Below are positions 28,919-37,231 of a DNA stretch of 64,000 bases, piece by piece. The notes beneath the pieces are model-generated. The model did no database searches. It was not told where the DNA came from and worked only from the letters and a program-made list of their open reading frames with translations. How positions within the stretch are numbered: the first letter of the stretch is position 1; each line of letters opens with the position of its first letter. The position numbers were made by a program, and so were the translations under genes. Source of the stretch: Phaeobacter porticola (GTDB lineage Bacteria; Pseudomonadota; Alphaproteobacteria; Rhodobacterales; Rhodobacteraceae); assembly GCF_001888185.1 (NCBI RefSeq), contig NZ_CP016364.1, positions 1,860,001 to 1,924,000 of the forward strand. Reading direction: 5' to 3'.

Positions 28919-29455
28919 ATGCACGCGCTTGTTTCCTCCTACACCTCTCTCACCGGCAGGGCCGACAGATTGTCGGCGTTCCTCGTCCCAACCCTGGCGC
29001 GGCTGGTTTTTGCGGCGGTCCTGTTGGTTTACTACTGGAACTCCGCCGGGCTGAAGACGGACGGGTCGATCTTCTCGCCCTCCGCCGGGGCCTTCGGCCA
29101 GATCTTCCCCCATGCGGCTGAGGCAGTGCTCTATGATGTCTCCCAGCTCAATATCTTTCAGCGGCTGGTGATCTTTGCCGGGACAGTGGCAGAATATGTC
29201 CTGCCTGCACTGATCCTGGTCGGGCTGCTCACCCGGCTTGCCGCCCTTGGCACTATTGGCTTCATCTGGGTGCAGACCATCGTCGATGTGACCGGCCATG
29301 GCGTCAAGCTGGGCAGTCTTTTTGACAATGCCATCGGTCTGGTGGATCAGCGGGTTATGTGGACATTCCTACTGCTGGTTCTGGTGTTCAAGGGCGCAGG
29401 CCCGCTGTCGCTGGATGCGCTGGCGCGGCGCGCCACGGCACCTGCCGCCGCCTGA
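28919..29455 (+). CDS. bufD1: DoxX-family membrane protein BufD1
   Basis: 178 residues with four hydrophobic segments (about 22-42, 80-100, 105-125, 142-158), the DoxX-type inner membrane fold. It begins 3 bp after bufC1 with AAGGAT upstream, so it is in the operon. DoxX proteins are typical of bufferin clusters; the transport or redox role is not established. Confidence 0.82.
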   Translation: MHALVSSYTSLTGRADRLSAFLVPTLARLVFAAVLLVYYWNSAGLKTDGSIFSPSAGAFGQIFPHAAEAVLYDVSQLNIFQRLVIFAGTVAEYVLPALILVGLLTRLAALGTIGFIWVQTIVDVTGHGVKLGSLFDNAIGLVDQRVMWTFLLLVLVFKGAGPLSLDALARRATAPAAA

Positions 29456-29475
29456 CCTGCTGAGCTCTCAAACAC

Positions 29476-29510
29476 AAAAGGCGCCCTGCATCCGCAGCGG
29501 CGCCTTTTTT
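29476..29510. terminator. Bidirectional terminator after the bufferin operon
   Basis: AAAGGCGCC (29477-29485) pairs with GGCGCCTTT (29499-29507), flanked by As and by T6. It closes the buf operon and the converging small membrane protein gene. Confidence 0.92.
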
Positions 29511-29532
29511 CATGACCGTTAGTCACCTCGGG

Positions 29533-29901
29533 TCAGAAATGCGCCTTCGGCTCATCCGGTTTGCCCGCCGCCAAGGCCAGCAACCCGCCCAGAAGCGCCA
29601 GTGAGATCGGGAAGATGGTAAAGACGTTCAAGCCGAACCCGGCATATAGCCCTGCCGCCGACGCAAGCAGCAGCACCCCGCCCCACAGCGCGCGGGAGAT
29701 TGCCATCGCGCCGCCCGCCAGCGCCAGAATGGGCGAGATCACCGCCAAGAGCCGCAGCTGATCAACATTCTCGACCTGCCGGGCAATCCCGTCGACCTCA
29801 CCAAAATACGCCACGGCGGCGGTATAGCCATAGCCCGCAAACCCAACCACCATCCCAATCAGCCCGGCCACGATGCCCAGCACCAGCGCTGCATTGCGCA
29901 T
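29533..29901 (-). CDS. Small four-helix membrane protein
   Basis: 122 residues with four predicted membrane helices (residues about 3-22, 51-70, 75-90 and 93-111 by hydrophobicity) and a charged C-terminal tail. It weakly resembles DUF4064-type proteins. No function is known. The ATG at 29901 is chosen because GAGGAGAG lies upstream; the longer ORF start at 29916 would place this site in the coding region. It converges on the bufferin operon and is 40 bp from the arsenate-reductase-like gene. Confidence 0.65.
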   Translation of the reverse strand: MRNAALVLGIVAGLIGMVVGFAGYGYTAAVAYFGEVDGIARQVENVDQLRLLAVISPILALAGGAMAISRALWGGVLLLASAAGLYAGFGLNVFTIFPISLALLGGLLALAAGKPDEPKAHF

Positions 29902-29941
29902 TGCCGCTCTCCTCATCTACTCTGGAACTGACATGGGGATC

Positions 29942-30262
29942 CTAGCCCTCAACGCCAAGGGCCGCCTTGGTTTTGGCATCCCAGCCGAGATGCAGATCGT
30001 CCCCTGATTTGATTAGCGGACGTTTCATCAGCGTAGGATGGGCCTTAAGCAGCGCCATGGGATCCTCCGCCCGCTCCGCCTCGCTCAATCCGCGCCATGT
30101 GGTGGAGCGGTTATTGACCAAACGGTCGCCAAACTGCGCCAGCGCTGCGGTGAGAATGGCATCAGGCACACCATCGGCGCGCACATCGACCAGCTCCGCC
30201 TCCGGCAACTGTTTCAGCGCCTTGCGACAGGTGTCACAGGTCTTCAATCCGTATAGCTGCAC
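29942..30262 (-). CDS. Spx/ArsC-family thioredoxin-fold protein
   Basis: 106 residues. A CxxC motif near the N-terminus (YGLKTCDTCRKA, C9 and C12), the RSTTWRGLSEAE segment and LMKRPLI place it in the Spx/MgsR/ArsC thioredoxin-like family. These act as arsenate reductases or transcription adaptors; which applies is not readable. GTG at 30262 is chosen because AAAGGAAAA lies upstream. An in-frame ATG at 30295 is possible but less well placed. Confidence 0.75.
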   Translation of the reverse strand: MQLYGLKTCDTCRKALKQLPEAELVDVRADGVPDAILTAALAQFGDRLVNNRSTTWRGLSEAERAEDPMALLKAHPTLMKRPLIKSGDDLHLGWDAKTKAALGVEG

Positions 30263-30295
30263 GTTTTTTCCTTTCCCGAGGGGGCCACTCAACAC

Positions 30296-30484
30296 AATTT
30301 ATGGTAGAGCCACACTGTTTTGCTTGATTTTTACACGGTCCGTGCAAAAGTTAAAACCGGGTTGGGAAAGAATTCCCCCAACCTGTTTTGTCAGCACACT
30401 GCGGCAGAACCGATCACACCGCCCTGTAACGCAAAAATACTGTGTATTCAGAGCGGATCACTAACAAGAAGGAGACACGGGAAC
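30296..30484. promoter_or_regulatory. Long 5' leader of the cold-shock gene
   Basis: About 190 bp. A hairpin GGTTGGG (30360-30366) with CCCAACC (30377-30383) is followed by TGTTTTG. Cold-shock mRNAs often have long structured leaders that act as thermosensors or attenuators. Confidence 0.55.
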
Positions 30485-30691
30485 ATGGCAAGTGGCACCG
30501 TGAAATGGTTCAATACAACCAAGGGCTATGGCTTTATCGAGCCTGAAGGCGGCGGCAAAGACGTGTTTGTACACATCTCACAGGTTGAGCGATCTGGACT
30601 TACCGGTTTGGCGGATAATCAGAAAGTCGATTTTGAGATGTCCGAGGGGCGTGACGGTCGCCAGATGGCCAGCGACATCCGCCCCCAATAG
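30485..30691 (+). CDS. Cold-shock protein (CspA family)
   Basis: 68 residues. The cold-shock domain shows the RNP1-like KGYGFIEP and RNP2-like DVFVHIS. MASGTVKWFNTTKGYGF is the usual start. It is an RNA chaperone that melts secondary structure at low temperature. AAGGAGA is 8-9 nt upstream of the ATG. The long structured leader fits cold regulation. The paralogue number (CspA, CspD, etc.) is not assigned. Confidence 0.95.
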   Translation: MASGTVKWFNTTKGYGFIEPEGGGKDVFVHISQVERSGLTGLADNQKVDFEMSEGRDGRQMASDIRPQ

Positions 30692-30814
30692 ATGAAGATT
30701 CGGCTGCGCCGGGATCTAACCGCGGGCGCAGCCAATCTGTTGTGGGCCGGGACTGGCTCCGTTTGTGTTCGGTTCCGCCCCAGTCTCGCAACAGTCTCGC
30801 CTCTGGCACCATCA

Positions 30815-32281
30815 TCACCGCATCACAAACGGATCCGGGATCGGGTCATCGCTGGTGCGCAACCAGACTGTCTTGACCCTTGTGTAGTCCAGTGCTGCCT
30901 GTAGCCCACCCTCGCGGCCATGACCGGACAGCCCTTGCCCGCCAAAGGGCGCAATCGGGCTGACGGCACGATAGGTATTGACCCAAACAATGCCTGCACG
31001 AATGCCCCGGATCATCCGGTGCGCCCGTGTCAGGTCGCGGGTAAACACGCCAGAGGCCAGCCCATGGGCGGTATCATTGGCCAGCGCCAACGCCTCTGCC
31101 TCGGTGTCAAATCCGCACACCGACAGGACCGGACCAAAGAATTCCTCCCGCAAACAGGGCGCCTCGGGTGCCTCAGAGCAATCGAGTATGGTCGGTGGAA
31201 AGAAATTGCCCTCCCCCTCCAGCGGCTGGCCTCCGGTCACGATCCGCGCACCCGCTGCAAGTGACGCTGCCACCAGCTCTACGGCCCGGCGCATTTGCGC
31301 GTCGGTGCAAAGCGGACCGACCTCGGTCTCGGGTAGCTCTGGCGCACCAATGCGGATGTTTTCGGCCTTTTCCTTCAACCGGTGCAGAAACTGCGCCTTG
31401 ATCTGATTGGAAATAATCAGCCGTGAACCGGCCACGCAGCTCTGTCCCGTAGCGGCAAAGATGGCAGAGACCTGCGCATTGACCGCGCTGTCGATGTCGA
31501 CATCCTCAAACACGATAAAGGGCGATTTTCCGCCCAATTCCAACGAGGTGGAGGCAAGGTTTTCCGCCGAATTGCGCACCACATGGCGGGCGGTGTCCGG
31601 CCCGCCGGTAAAGGCGATGTGATCAATGCCAGGATGGGCTGTCAGCACCGCGCCGCAATCCGCACCAAAACCGGTAATGGCATTGAGCACACCGCGTGGA
31701 AAACCGGCCTGATCAAAGATGCGGGCAAATTCCAGCAGCGGCGCAGGCGCTTCCTCAGACGCTTTCAGCACCACAGTGCAGCCCGCTGCCAGTGCCGGGC
31801 CGATCTTGACCGCCGCCAGAAACAACTGCGAATTCCACGGCACCACAGCCGCCACCACCCCAAGCGGTTCGCGGCGCAGCCAGACCTCTATATCCGGTTT
31901 ATCAATCGGCAGATGGGCGCCTTCGATCTTGTCCGCGAGGCCCGCGTAATAGCGATAGTAGTCGGCCACATAGGCAATTTGGGCCGAGGTTTCGCGGATG
32001 ATCTTACCGGTATCGCGGGTCTCCAACTGGGCCAGGGTCTCTGCATTCTCTGCAATCAAATCGGCCAGCCGATAAAGCAGCTTGCCGCGCCCAGTGGCGG
32101 TCATGCCCGCCCAATCCGGCGCGTGGAAGGCCGCGCGCGCGGCTGCAACCGCGGCGTCCACATCCGACGCACGAGCCTCTGGCATCATCGCCCAGACCTC
32201 TCCGCTTGCCGGATCACGGCTCTCAAAACGGGCGGAGCCATCGGAGAACACCCCGCCGATATATTGCTGGAATTGCTGCAT
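30815..32281 (-). CDS. Aldehyde dehydrogenase
   Basis: 488 residues, typical length of the NAD(P)-dependent ALDH family. The catalytic glutamate is in LELGGKSP and the nucleophile cysteine in GQSCVAGSRL. NAD motifs include VVPWNSQL and VLKASEEAPA. The likely substrate is an aldehyde made by the upstream monooxygenase pathway, but it is not known. It is the last gene of a minus-strand operon with the LLM monooxygenase, 11 bp downstream of it. Confidence 0.9.
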   Translation of the reverse strand: MQQFQQYIGGVFSDGSARFESRDPASGEVWAMMPEARASDVDAAVAAARAAFHAPDWAGMTATGRGKLLYRLADLIAENAETLAQLETRDTGKIIRETSAQIAYVADYYRYYAGLADKIEGAHLPIDKPDIEVWLRREPLGVVAAVVPWNSQLFLAAVKIGPALAAGCTVVLKASEEAPAPLLEFARIFDQAGFPRGVLNAITGFGADCGAVLTAHPGIDHIAFTGGPDTARHVVRNSAENLASTSLELGGKSPFIVFEDVDIDSAVNAQVSAIFAATGQSCVAGSRLIISNQIKAQFLHRLKEKAENIRIGAPELPETEVGPLCTDAQMRRAVELVAASLAAGARIVTGGQPLEGEGNFFPPTILDCSEAPEAPCLREEFFGPVLSVCGFDTEAEALALANDTAHGLASGVFTRDLTRAHRMIRGIRAGIVWVNTYRAVSPIAPFGGQGLSGHGREGGLQAALDYTRVKTVWLRTSDDPIPDPFVMR

Positions 32282-32292
32282 GGTGATCCCCT

Positions 32293-33330
32293 TCAGGCAA
32301 AGGCCGGCATGACATCGCGGATGAACCGCTCAAGCGAGGCGCGCTTGCGTTCAAAACTCATGCCGCTGTCGATCCAGAAACTGTATTCATCATACCCGAG
32401 TGCCTCATATCCACGGATCCGGGCAATCGCATCCTCAGCGGTGGCGATCACATTGTCACGCAACATCGCCTCCGGCGAATAGAAGGGATGGGCCGCGATT
32501 TCGGCTTCGCTCAGCGGCGCGATCAGCCCCTGCGACACCGGGCGCTCGTTTTTGAACCAGGCGCCGAAGTAGCAGTAAAACCGGTTGATTTCTTCCGCCG
32601 CCTGCTGCGCATCGGCGGCATCTGCGGCAATATAGGTGTGGTTCAACAGCATGATATCCGGGCGCTGCACGTCAGGGTATTTGGCGCAGGCATCGTTGAA
32701 CGTCTCGATCAGCCGGGTGATCTCCTCATCCCCTTGCCATAGCGGCGTCACCTGCACATGGCAGCCATTGACGACGGCAAATTCATGGCTGTTGGGATCG
32801 CGCGCGGCGACCCAGATCGGCGGGCCGTTTTCCTGTCGCGGCTTGGGTGAGGACGTCGTGGCCGGGAAGGAATGATAGGTGCCCTCCTGTGCGTGGTCAC
32901 CCCGCCACAGCCCCTGGATCGCCGGGACCAGCTCCCGCATTCGCTGGCCTGCGTCCCAGGCATCCATACCCGGCACCATCCGTTCGTATTCGTAGCTATA
33001 AGCCCCCCGCGCAATGCCAAGTTCCAACCGCCCCTCGGTAATCAGATCGGTCATCGCCGCCTCTCCAGCCAGACGGATCGGATGCCAGAAGGGCGCGATA
33101 ATCGTGCCGGTGCCCAACCGCACATGCCGGGTCTGGCGTGCCAGATCGACAAGGTTCAGAAACGGGTTTGGCGCGATGGTAAAATCCATCCCGTGATGCT
33201 CCCCGGTCCAGACCGCGTGCATTCCGCCATCGTCGGCAATCTTGGCCAGGGCGACGAACTCGTCATAGAGCCGCTGTTGATCCTGTTCCGCCGAGGTCCG
33301 TTCCATATGGACAAAAAGAGAAAAGCGCAT
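32293..33330 (-). CDS. LLM-class flavin-dependent oxidoreductase (monooxygenase component)
   Basis: 345 residues of the bacterial luciferase-like fold, starting MRFSLFVHMERTSAEQDQQRLYDEFVALAKIADDGGMHAVWTGEHHG. These enzymes use FMNH2 supplied by a partner reductase to insert oxygen. The flavin reductase gene lies directly upstream, and an ALDH lies downstream. RutA, which opens the pyrimidine ring, belongs to this superfamily, but the neighbours here do not include RutB or RutC. The substrate is unknown. Confidence 0.86.
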   Translation of the reverse strand: MRFSLFVHMERTSAEQDQQRLYDEFVALAKIADDGGMHAVWTGEHHGMDFTIAPNPFLNLVDLARQTRHVRLGTGTIIAPFWHPIRLAGEAAMTDLITEGRLELGIARGAYSYEYERMVPGMDAWDAGQRMRELVPAIQGLWRGDHAQEGTYHSFPATTSSPKPRQENGPPIWVAARDPNSHEFAVVNGCHVQVTPLWQGDEEITRLIETFNDACAKYPDVQRPDIMLLNHTYIAADAADAQQAAEEINRFYCYFGAWFKNERPVSQGLIAPLSEAEIAAHPFYSPEAMLRDNVIATAEDAIARIRGYEALGYDEYSFWIDSGMSFERKRASLERFIRDVMPAFA

Positions 33331-33343
33331 GTGTCACCTGTCG

Positions 33344-34267
33344 TTATGCGATCTGGCGGATTTCGCCGCTGCGTTGATTGCCGGAATAAATCCCGAAATC
33401 TCCCAATGTTGCCTCGCGGGCGAACCGCTCCAGCATGGTCAGGATCGCCGGATCGCTGATGTCCTCAAGACCCGCTTCACCCGCTCCATCCTGCGCCAGC
33501 GGCACAAAGGTTCCGCGCACCGGCGCGCCTGCCCCTGCCTGACAGAGAAAGGCGATATGCTGGCGTTTGCGCGCTACATCCTCAAACACCGAATAGACAA
33601 AACCCGGCTCAGCCGTGAGCCCGGTGTCGGCGATCAGCTGGCGCACCGTGGCAGAGGCACCATCGGGACCTGCCAGCGCCTCTGGCAGCATCGCGCCACC
33701 TTGACCATCATCGACCAGCAGCACCTCTCCGTTGCGCTCAATCAATGCTGAGACCACCAGATCGGGACCGGTTCCGGCAGGCTCTGCCGTGGTGGCCGCC
33801 GTTACATAGGCACCACGCGCGTAGCCCAGCCCCGGATGCGGGCTGACGTCGAAGGCCTTCACCTCGCCAATCAGGATCACATGATCGCCCGCCTCAACCG
33901 TCTTGTGCAGGGTGCAGTCAAACCAGGCAGACACCCCGTCGATCAGCGGTGATCCCGCTGGTCCCTTGTGCCAGTTGACCCCGGCAAAGCGATCTTCGGC
34001 CGGTCGGGCAAAGGTGTTGGATATCTCAATCTGGGTTTCCGCCAGCACATTGACGGCAAACCCGTCGCCGTTGACCAGCGCATCATAATTGCGCGACTGG
34101 TTGGCCAAGCACACCAGCACCAGCGGCGGATCAAGCGAGACAGAGGTAAAAGAATTGGCGGTAAAACCAATCGGCTGGCCGCTTTGGTCATGCGAGGTCA
34201 CAACCGTCACCCCGGTCATGAAACTGCCAAAGGCATGGCGCAAGGCGCGCGGATCAAGCGATGTCAT
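33344..34267 (-). CDS. Flavin reductase fused to a degenerate Nudix-like domain
   Basis: 307 residues. Residues about 1-155 are a flavin reductase domain with SFMTGVTVVTSHD, GFTANSFTSVSLDPP and NVLAETQIEISNTFA, the RutF/HpaC-like family. The remaining about 150 residues look Nudix-like: SALIERNGEVLLVDDGQ resembles the strand before the Nudix box, but the box G-x5-E-x7-RE-x2-EE-x-G is degraded, with RQ and AD replacing the catalytic RE and EE. The start ATG at 34267 follows GAGGAGAC. It probably supplies FMNH2 to the LLM monooxygenase. Confidence 0.8.
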   Translation of the reverse strand: MTSLDPRALRHAFGSFMTGVTVVTSHDQSGQPIGFTANSFTSVSLDPPLVLVCLANQSRNYDALVNGDGFAVNVLAETQIEISNTFARPAEDRFAGVNWHKGPAGSPLIDGVSAWFDCTLHKTVEAGDHVILIGEVKAFDVSPHPGLGYARGAYVTAATTAEPAGTGPDLVVSALIERNGEVLLVDDGQGGAMLPEALAGPDGASATVRQLIADTGLTAEPGFVYSVFEDVARKRQHIAFLCQAGAGAPVRGTFVPLAQDGAGEAGLEDISDPAILTMLERFAREATLGDFGIYSGNQRSGEIRQIA

Positions 34268-35072
34268 GATACGTCTCCTCAGAGGGGATTGCCAGCCAGT
34301 CGCGCAGATGGGCCGTGACCACATCAGGCGCTGTCAGGTTCAGCATGTGGCGGTGGCCGGTGATGACGATGGCGCGTCCGTGCCGCACTTGCGCGGCCAT
34401 CTCCTGCGCCATGGCCGGTGTGGAATTGGGATCGCCGTCGCCGGTAATGGCAAGGAAGGGGTAAGTGATCTCGTCCAGACGGTCGGCGTAAGTGGCATCG
34501 CCCCGCGCAAAAGCGCCATAGGCGGTGGCATAGCCTGCCGGATCAACCGTCCCCAGCCAGCCCGCAACCCGGTCGCGGGCGCTGATGTCAGCAGGCGTCT
34601 TACCAAACCAGCGCGCCAGCGGCGTTGCCAGATCCACCTGACCGGCCCCGATTTCGGCAGCACGGGCGAGCACAGCCGCGCGCGCCTGCGGTGTGCGGCG
34701 GTAGACGCCATTCAGCAGCGCCACCCGGCGGGTCATAACAGGATGGTCGACGGCAAAACCAGTCGCGATCAGCGCCCCCATCGAATGGCCAGCCAGGCTG
34801 ACAGGGCCGAGATCCAGCGCCAGCACCACATCATGCAGCCAGCTCACGAAATCCGGCAGGTCACTGCCCGCAGGCAAGGGGTCGCTGCCGCCATGACCCG
34901 GCAGATCAAGGGCGATGACCCTGTGGCTGCGGCTCAGATCCGCAATCTGCGGTGCCCAGGCGGCGGATTGCATACCGACGCCATGCAACAGGACCAGCGG
35001 CGCACCCGCCCCGGTCTCCCGCAGGGCGACGGTAGGTCCAGCCTCAGACAGCTGCAGGGTTGTCAACGTCAT
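34254..35072 (-). CDS. Alpha/beta hydrolase (RutD-like)
   Basis: 272 residues. LVLLHGVGMQSAAW is the oxyanion region, GHSMGALIA the nucleophile elbow, the acid lies in ITGDGDPNS, and GHRHMLNL carries the late histidine. It overlaps the flavin reductase by 14 bp, and the AA-synthesis family gene overlaps its start, so translation is coupled. RutD, an alpha/beta hydrolase, works in a similar setting in pyrimidine catabolism. The substrate here is unknown. Confidence 0.8.
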   Translation of the reverse strand: MTLTTLQLSEAGPTVALRETGAGAPLVLLHGVGMQSAAWAPQIADLSRSHRVIALDLPGHGGSDPLPAGSDLPDFVSWLHDVVLALDLGPVSLAGHSMGALIATGFAVDHPVMTRRVALLNGVYRRTPQARAAVLARAAEIGAGQVDLATPLARWFGKTPADISARDRVAGWLGTVDPAGYATAYGAFARGDATYADRLDEITYPFLAITGDGDPNSTPAMAQEMAAQVRHGRAIVITGHRHMLNLTAPDVVTAHLRDWLAIPSEETYHDIA

Positions 35073-35646
35073 GGCCAAGCTCTTTCAGGTCCTGATAGCG
35101 GTCGCCGATCCGGTGGTGCGGACGCCCCCCGATAGAGGCCCCCAGCGCGATCAGGATTTCGTCCGCCGCGGGCGCATCCGCAACCGAGGTCTGGATCGTC
35201 AGATAATGCGACCGCCTGCCCCCGTCGTTCTTGTCCATCAGCGGGATCATCAAGGGCGCATTGGCCGGCCCGCGCGTGTTGCAGAACGACAGATAGGATT
35301 TCGCCCCCACCGCATTGCGGTAATGATTGCCGAATTGCAGTGTGTGGATCAGGGCGGAGGCGTGTTCGACCTCGCCGCTCAACCCGACAATCGCGGATTT
35401 CCCATAGCCCTCAACCCGGTCACCGCCGCCTGAGGCCTCCAGAATCATCTCTGTCAGCAGGGTTCCCAGACCCGGTGCGCAGTCGCGGATCATCGGACCC
35501 AGATCCTCAACAAAGCCCTGCCCGGCCCAAGGGTTCCGAATGACCGCCATAGCCGCGATCAGCGTCAATGGTGTCGGCGCCGCCTTGCCGCCCTCAATCA
35601 GTGTTTTTTCAACATGAAGCAGCGTTTTGCGGATTTCTGCGGGCAT
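35044..35646 (-). CDS. Amino acid synthesis family protein (DUF1185)
   Basis: 200 residues matching the AA_synth/DUF1185 family, with FCNTRGPANAPLMIPLMDKNDGGRRSHYLT and GASIGGRPHHRIGDRY near the C-terminus. The family name is historical; no reaction is firmly established. It is the first gene of the minus-strand unit 30815-35646 and is divergent from the GntR regulator that probably controls the unit. It overlaps the hydrolase by 29 bp. Confidence 0.8.
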   Translation of the reverse strand: MPAEIRKTLLHVEKTLIEGGKAAPTPLTLIAAMAVIRNPWAGQGFVEDLGPMIRDCAPGLGTLLTEMILEASGGGDRVEGYGKSAIVGLSGEVEHASALIHTLQFGNHYRNAVGAKSYLSFCNTRGPANAPLMIPLMDKNDGGRRSHYLTIQTSVADAPAADEILIALGASIGGRPHHRIGDRYQDLKELGHDVDNPAAV

Positions 35647-35679
35647 GGGAATCTCCTGGTCGCTCGGTTAGCTCATATC

Positions 35680-35691
35680 ATGGTATACCAT
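35680..35691. promoter_or_regulatory. Perfect palindromic operator between the divergent units
   Basis: ATGGTATACCAT is a 12-bp perfect palindrome. It has the TGGTATACCA core typical of sites bound by GntR regulators of the FadR/FCD subfamily. It lies 33 bp upstream of the AA-synthesis gene start and 57 bp upstream of the gntR start. Confidence 0.72.
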
Positions 35692-35748
35692 TATACGATA
35701 TGTCAATCATACTTGCCGGCCGGAAGCCGCGCTGCTATTGAGATCCCT

Positions 35749-36459
35749 ATGAACACCAGCCAGACGACACTCCGCAAAATCGACAAAGCCCCGAAAACCC
35801 TGCGTGATATCGTGCAGGAGAGAATGCGCGAGGCCATCATTGACGGACATTTTGCGCCCGGTGAACGTCTGGTGGAACGTCCGCTCTGCGACCAGCTGGG
35901 TGTCAGCCGCACTGTCGTGCGCGAAACCATCCGCTATCTGGAGGCCGAAGGGCTGGTCGAGATTATTCCCAACCGCGGCCCTGTGGTTGCTCGGCTGTCC
36001 TGGGATCAGGCGCAGCAAATCTATGACGTACGCCGCCAGCTGGAAGGCTCTGCCGCAGCGGTCTGCGCCGCGGTCCAAGGCCCGGAATTTGCTGATGCAC
36101 TCAGCCGTGCGCTGGCGGCGGTCAAGGTCACGATGAATGATACCGAATGGGGCAGCCTATTGCGGGCCACCACCGATTTTTATCGGCTTATCTTTCTGGA
36201 AGCGGGCCACAGTATTGCCTGGGACATCGTGCAGCGTCTGAATGGGCGGATCAGCCGGTTGCGGGCCCTGACCATCGCGGCAAAGGACCGCGAAACCTCT
36301 GGGATGAGCCATATGACCGCGATCCATGACGCCATCCTCAGCCGCGATCCTGACAGGGCGCGCAAGGCGGTTGAGGCGCATATTGCCGATGCGGCCCAAA
36401 CTGCGCAGCGGTTTCTGAAAGAAACTGCGCCAGCAGCTGGAGAGGCGCCAAATGGCTAA
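35749..36459 (+). CDS. GntR-family transcriptional regulator with FCD domain
   Basis: 236 residues. The winged helix at about 20-85 contains LRDIVQERMREAIIDGHFAPGERLVERPLCDQLGVSRTVVRETIRYLEAEGLVE. The helical FCD effector domain (about 95-225) contains motifs such as YDVRRQLEGSAAAV, DFYRLI and HDAILSRDPDRARKAVEAHI, in which metal ligands are common. The ATG at 35749 opens MNTSQTTL. It is divergent from the catabolic module and next to the palindrome, so it probably represses that module. Confidence 0.9.
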   Translation: MNTSQTTLRKIDKAPKTLRDIVQERMREAIIDGHFAPGERLVERPLCDQLGVSRTVVRETIRYLEAEGLVEIIPNRGPVVARLSWDQAQQIYDVRRQLEGSAAAVCAAVQGPEFADALSRALAAVKVTMNDTEWGSLLRATTDFYRLIFLEAGHSIAWDIVQRLNGRISRLRALTIAAKDRETSGMSHMTAIHDAILSRDPDRARKAVEAHIADAAQTAQRFLKETAPAAGEAPNG

Positions 36460-36745
36460 AGGCTATTGGATCGCGTTTGTCACGGTCACCGATCCTGACC
36501 GCTATGCGGGCTATCAACAGCAGGCACCTGCCGCCTTTGCCAACTATGGCGCGCGGTTCCTGGCACAGGGTGGCGCGGCTGAGACGCTGGAGGGCACGGC
36601 CTATCAGCGTCATGTCCTCATCGAATTTGACAGCAAGGCCACCGCCCTCGCCTGCTACCACTCGCCCGAATATCAATCCGCCCGCACCCACCGACAGGCC
36701 GCCTGCACCGCGCAGATCGCTATCGTCGAGGGGCTAGAGCCATGA
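36452..36745 (+). CDS. DUF1330 domain protein
   Basis: 97 residues. The pattern KGYWIAFVTVTDPDRYAGYQ...RHVLIEFDSKATALACYHSPEYQSARTHR is that of DUF1330, a small dimeric alpha/beta family. The ATG overlaps the gntR stop by 8 bp, so it belongs to the same plus-strand unit. Function is unknown; members often sit beside catabolic genes. Confidence 0.85.
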   Translation: MAKGYWIAFVTVTDPDRYAGYQQQAPAAFANYGARFLAQGGAAETLEGTAYQRHVLIEFDSKATALACYHSPEYQSARTHRQAACTAQIAIVEGLEP

Positions 36746-36758
36746 AGGACCAATCCCA

Positions 36759-37181
36759 ATGAGCAGCACGCCCTCTGACGCCGCGCCGAAAACCAGCAGC
36801 TTTGACGAAGATCTGTTTCTGAAAGGTCTGGAGCAGCGCAAGGCGACACTAGGTGCCGCGTATGTGGAAAACAACCTCGCCGCCGCCGATGAGTTCACCC
36901 GCCCCTTTCAGGAGGCCATGACCGCCTGGTGCTGGGGGTTTGGCTGGGGCGATGACACAATTGATGCCAAAACCCGGTCGATGATGAACCTCGCCATGAT
37001 TGGCGCCCTGGGCAAGATGCACGAATGGGAACTGCACTGCCGGGGCGCGCTGAACAACGGGGTCAGCCGCGAGGAAATCCGCGCGATCATCCACGCGATC
37101 GCGATTTACTGCGGCGTCCCGCAGGGGCTGGAATGTTTCCGTGCCGCCAAAGCGGTGCTGGATCAGCACGAGCAAGGCTAA
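36759..37181 (+). CDS. Carboxymuconolactone decarboxylase family protein
   Basis: 140 residues. The CMD/AhpD-type core is recognised by TRSMMNLAMIGALGKMHEWELHCRGALNNGVSREEIRAIIHAIAIYCGVPQGLECF. Members include gamma-carboxymuconolactone decarboxylase and peroxidase-like proteins; the active-site cysteine pair CxxC of AhpD is absent. It follows the DUF1330 gene by 13 bp, in the regulator unit. Confidence 0.88.
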   Translation: MSSTPSDAAPKTSSFDEDLFLKGLEQRKATLGAAYVENNLAAADEFTRPFQEAMTAWCWGFGWGDDTIDAKTRSMMNLAMIGALGKMHEWELHCRGALNNGVSREEIRAIIHAIAIYCGVPQGLECFRAAKAVLDQHEQG

Positions 37182-37231
37182 CCCCATCTGATCCCCGTGC
37201 GACTGAGCAACGCCCCAGCGATCAGCCCCTG

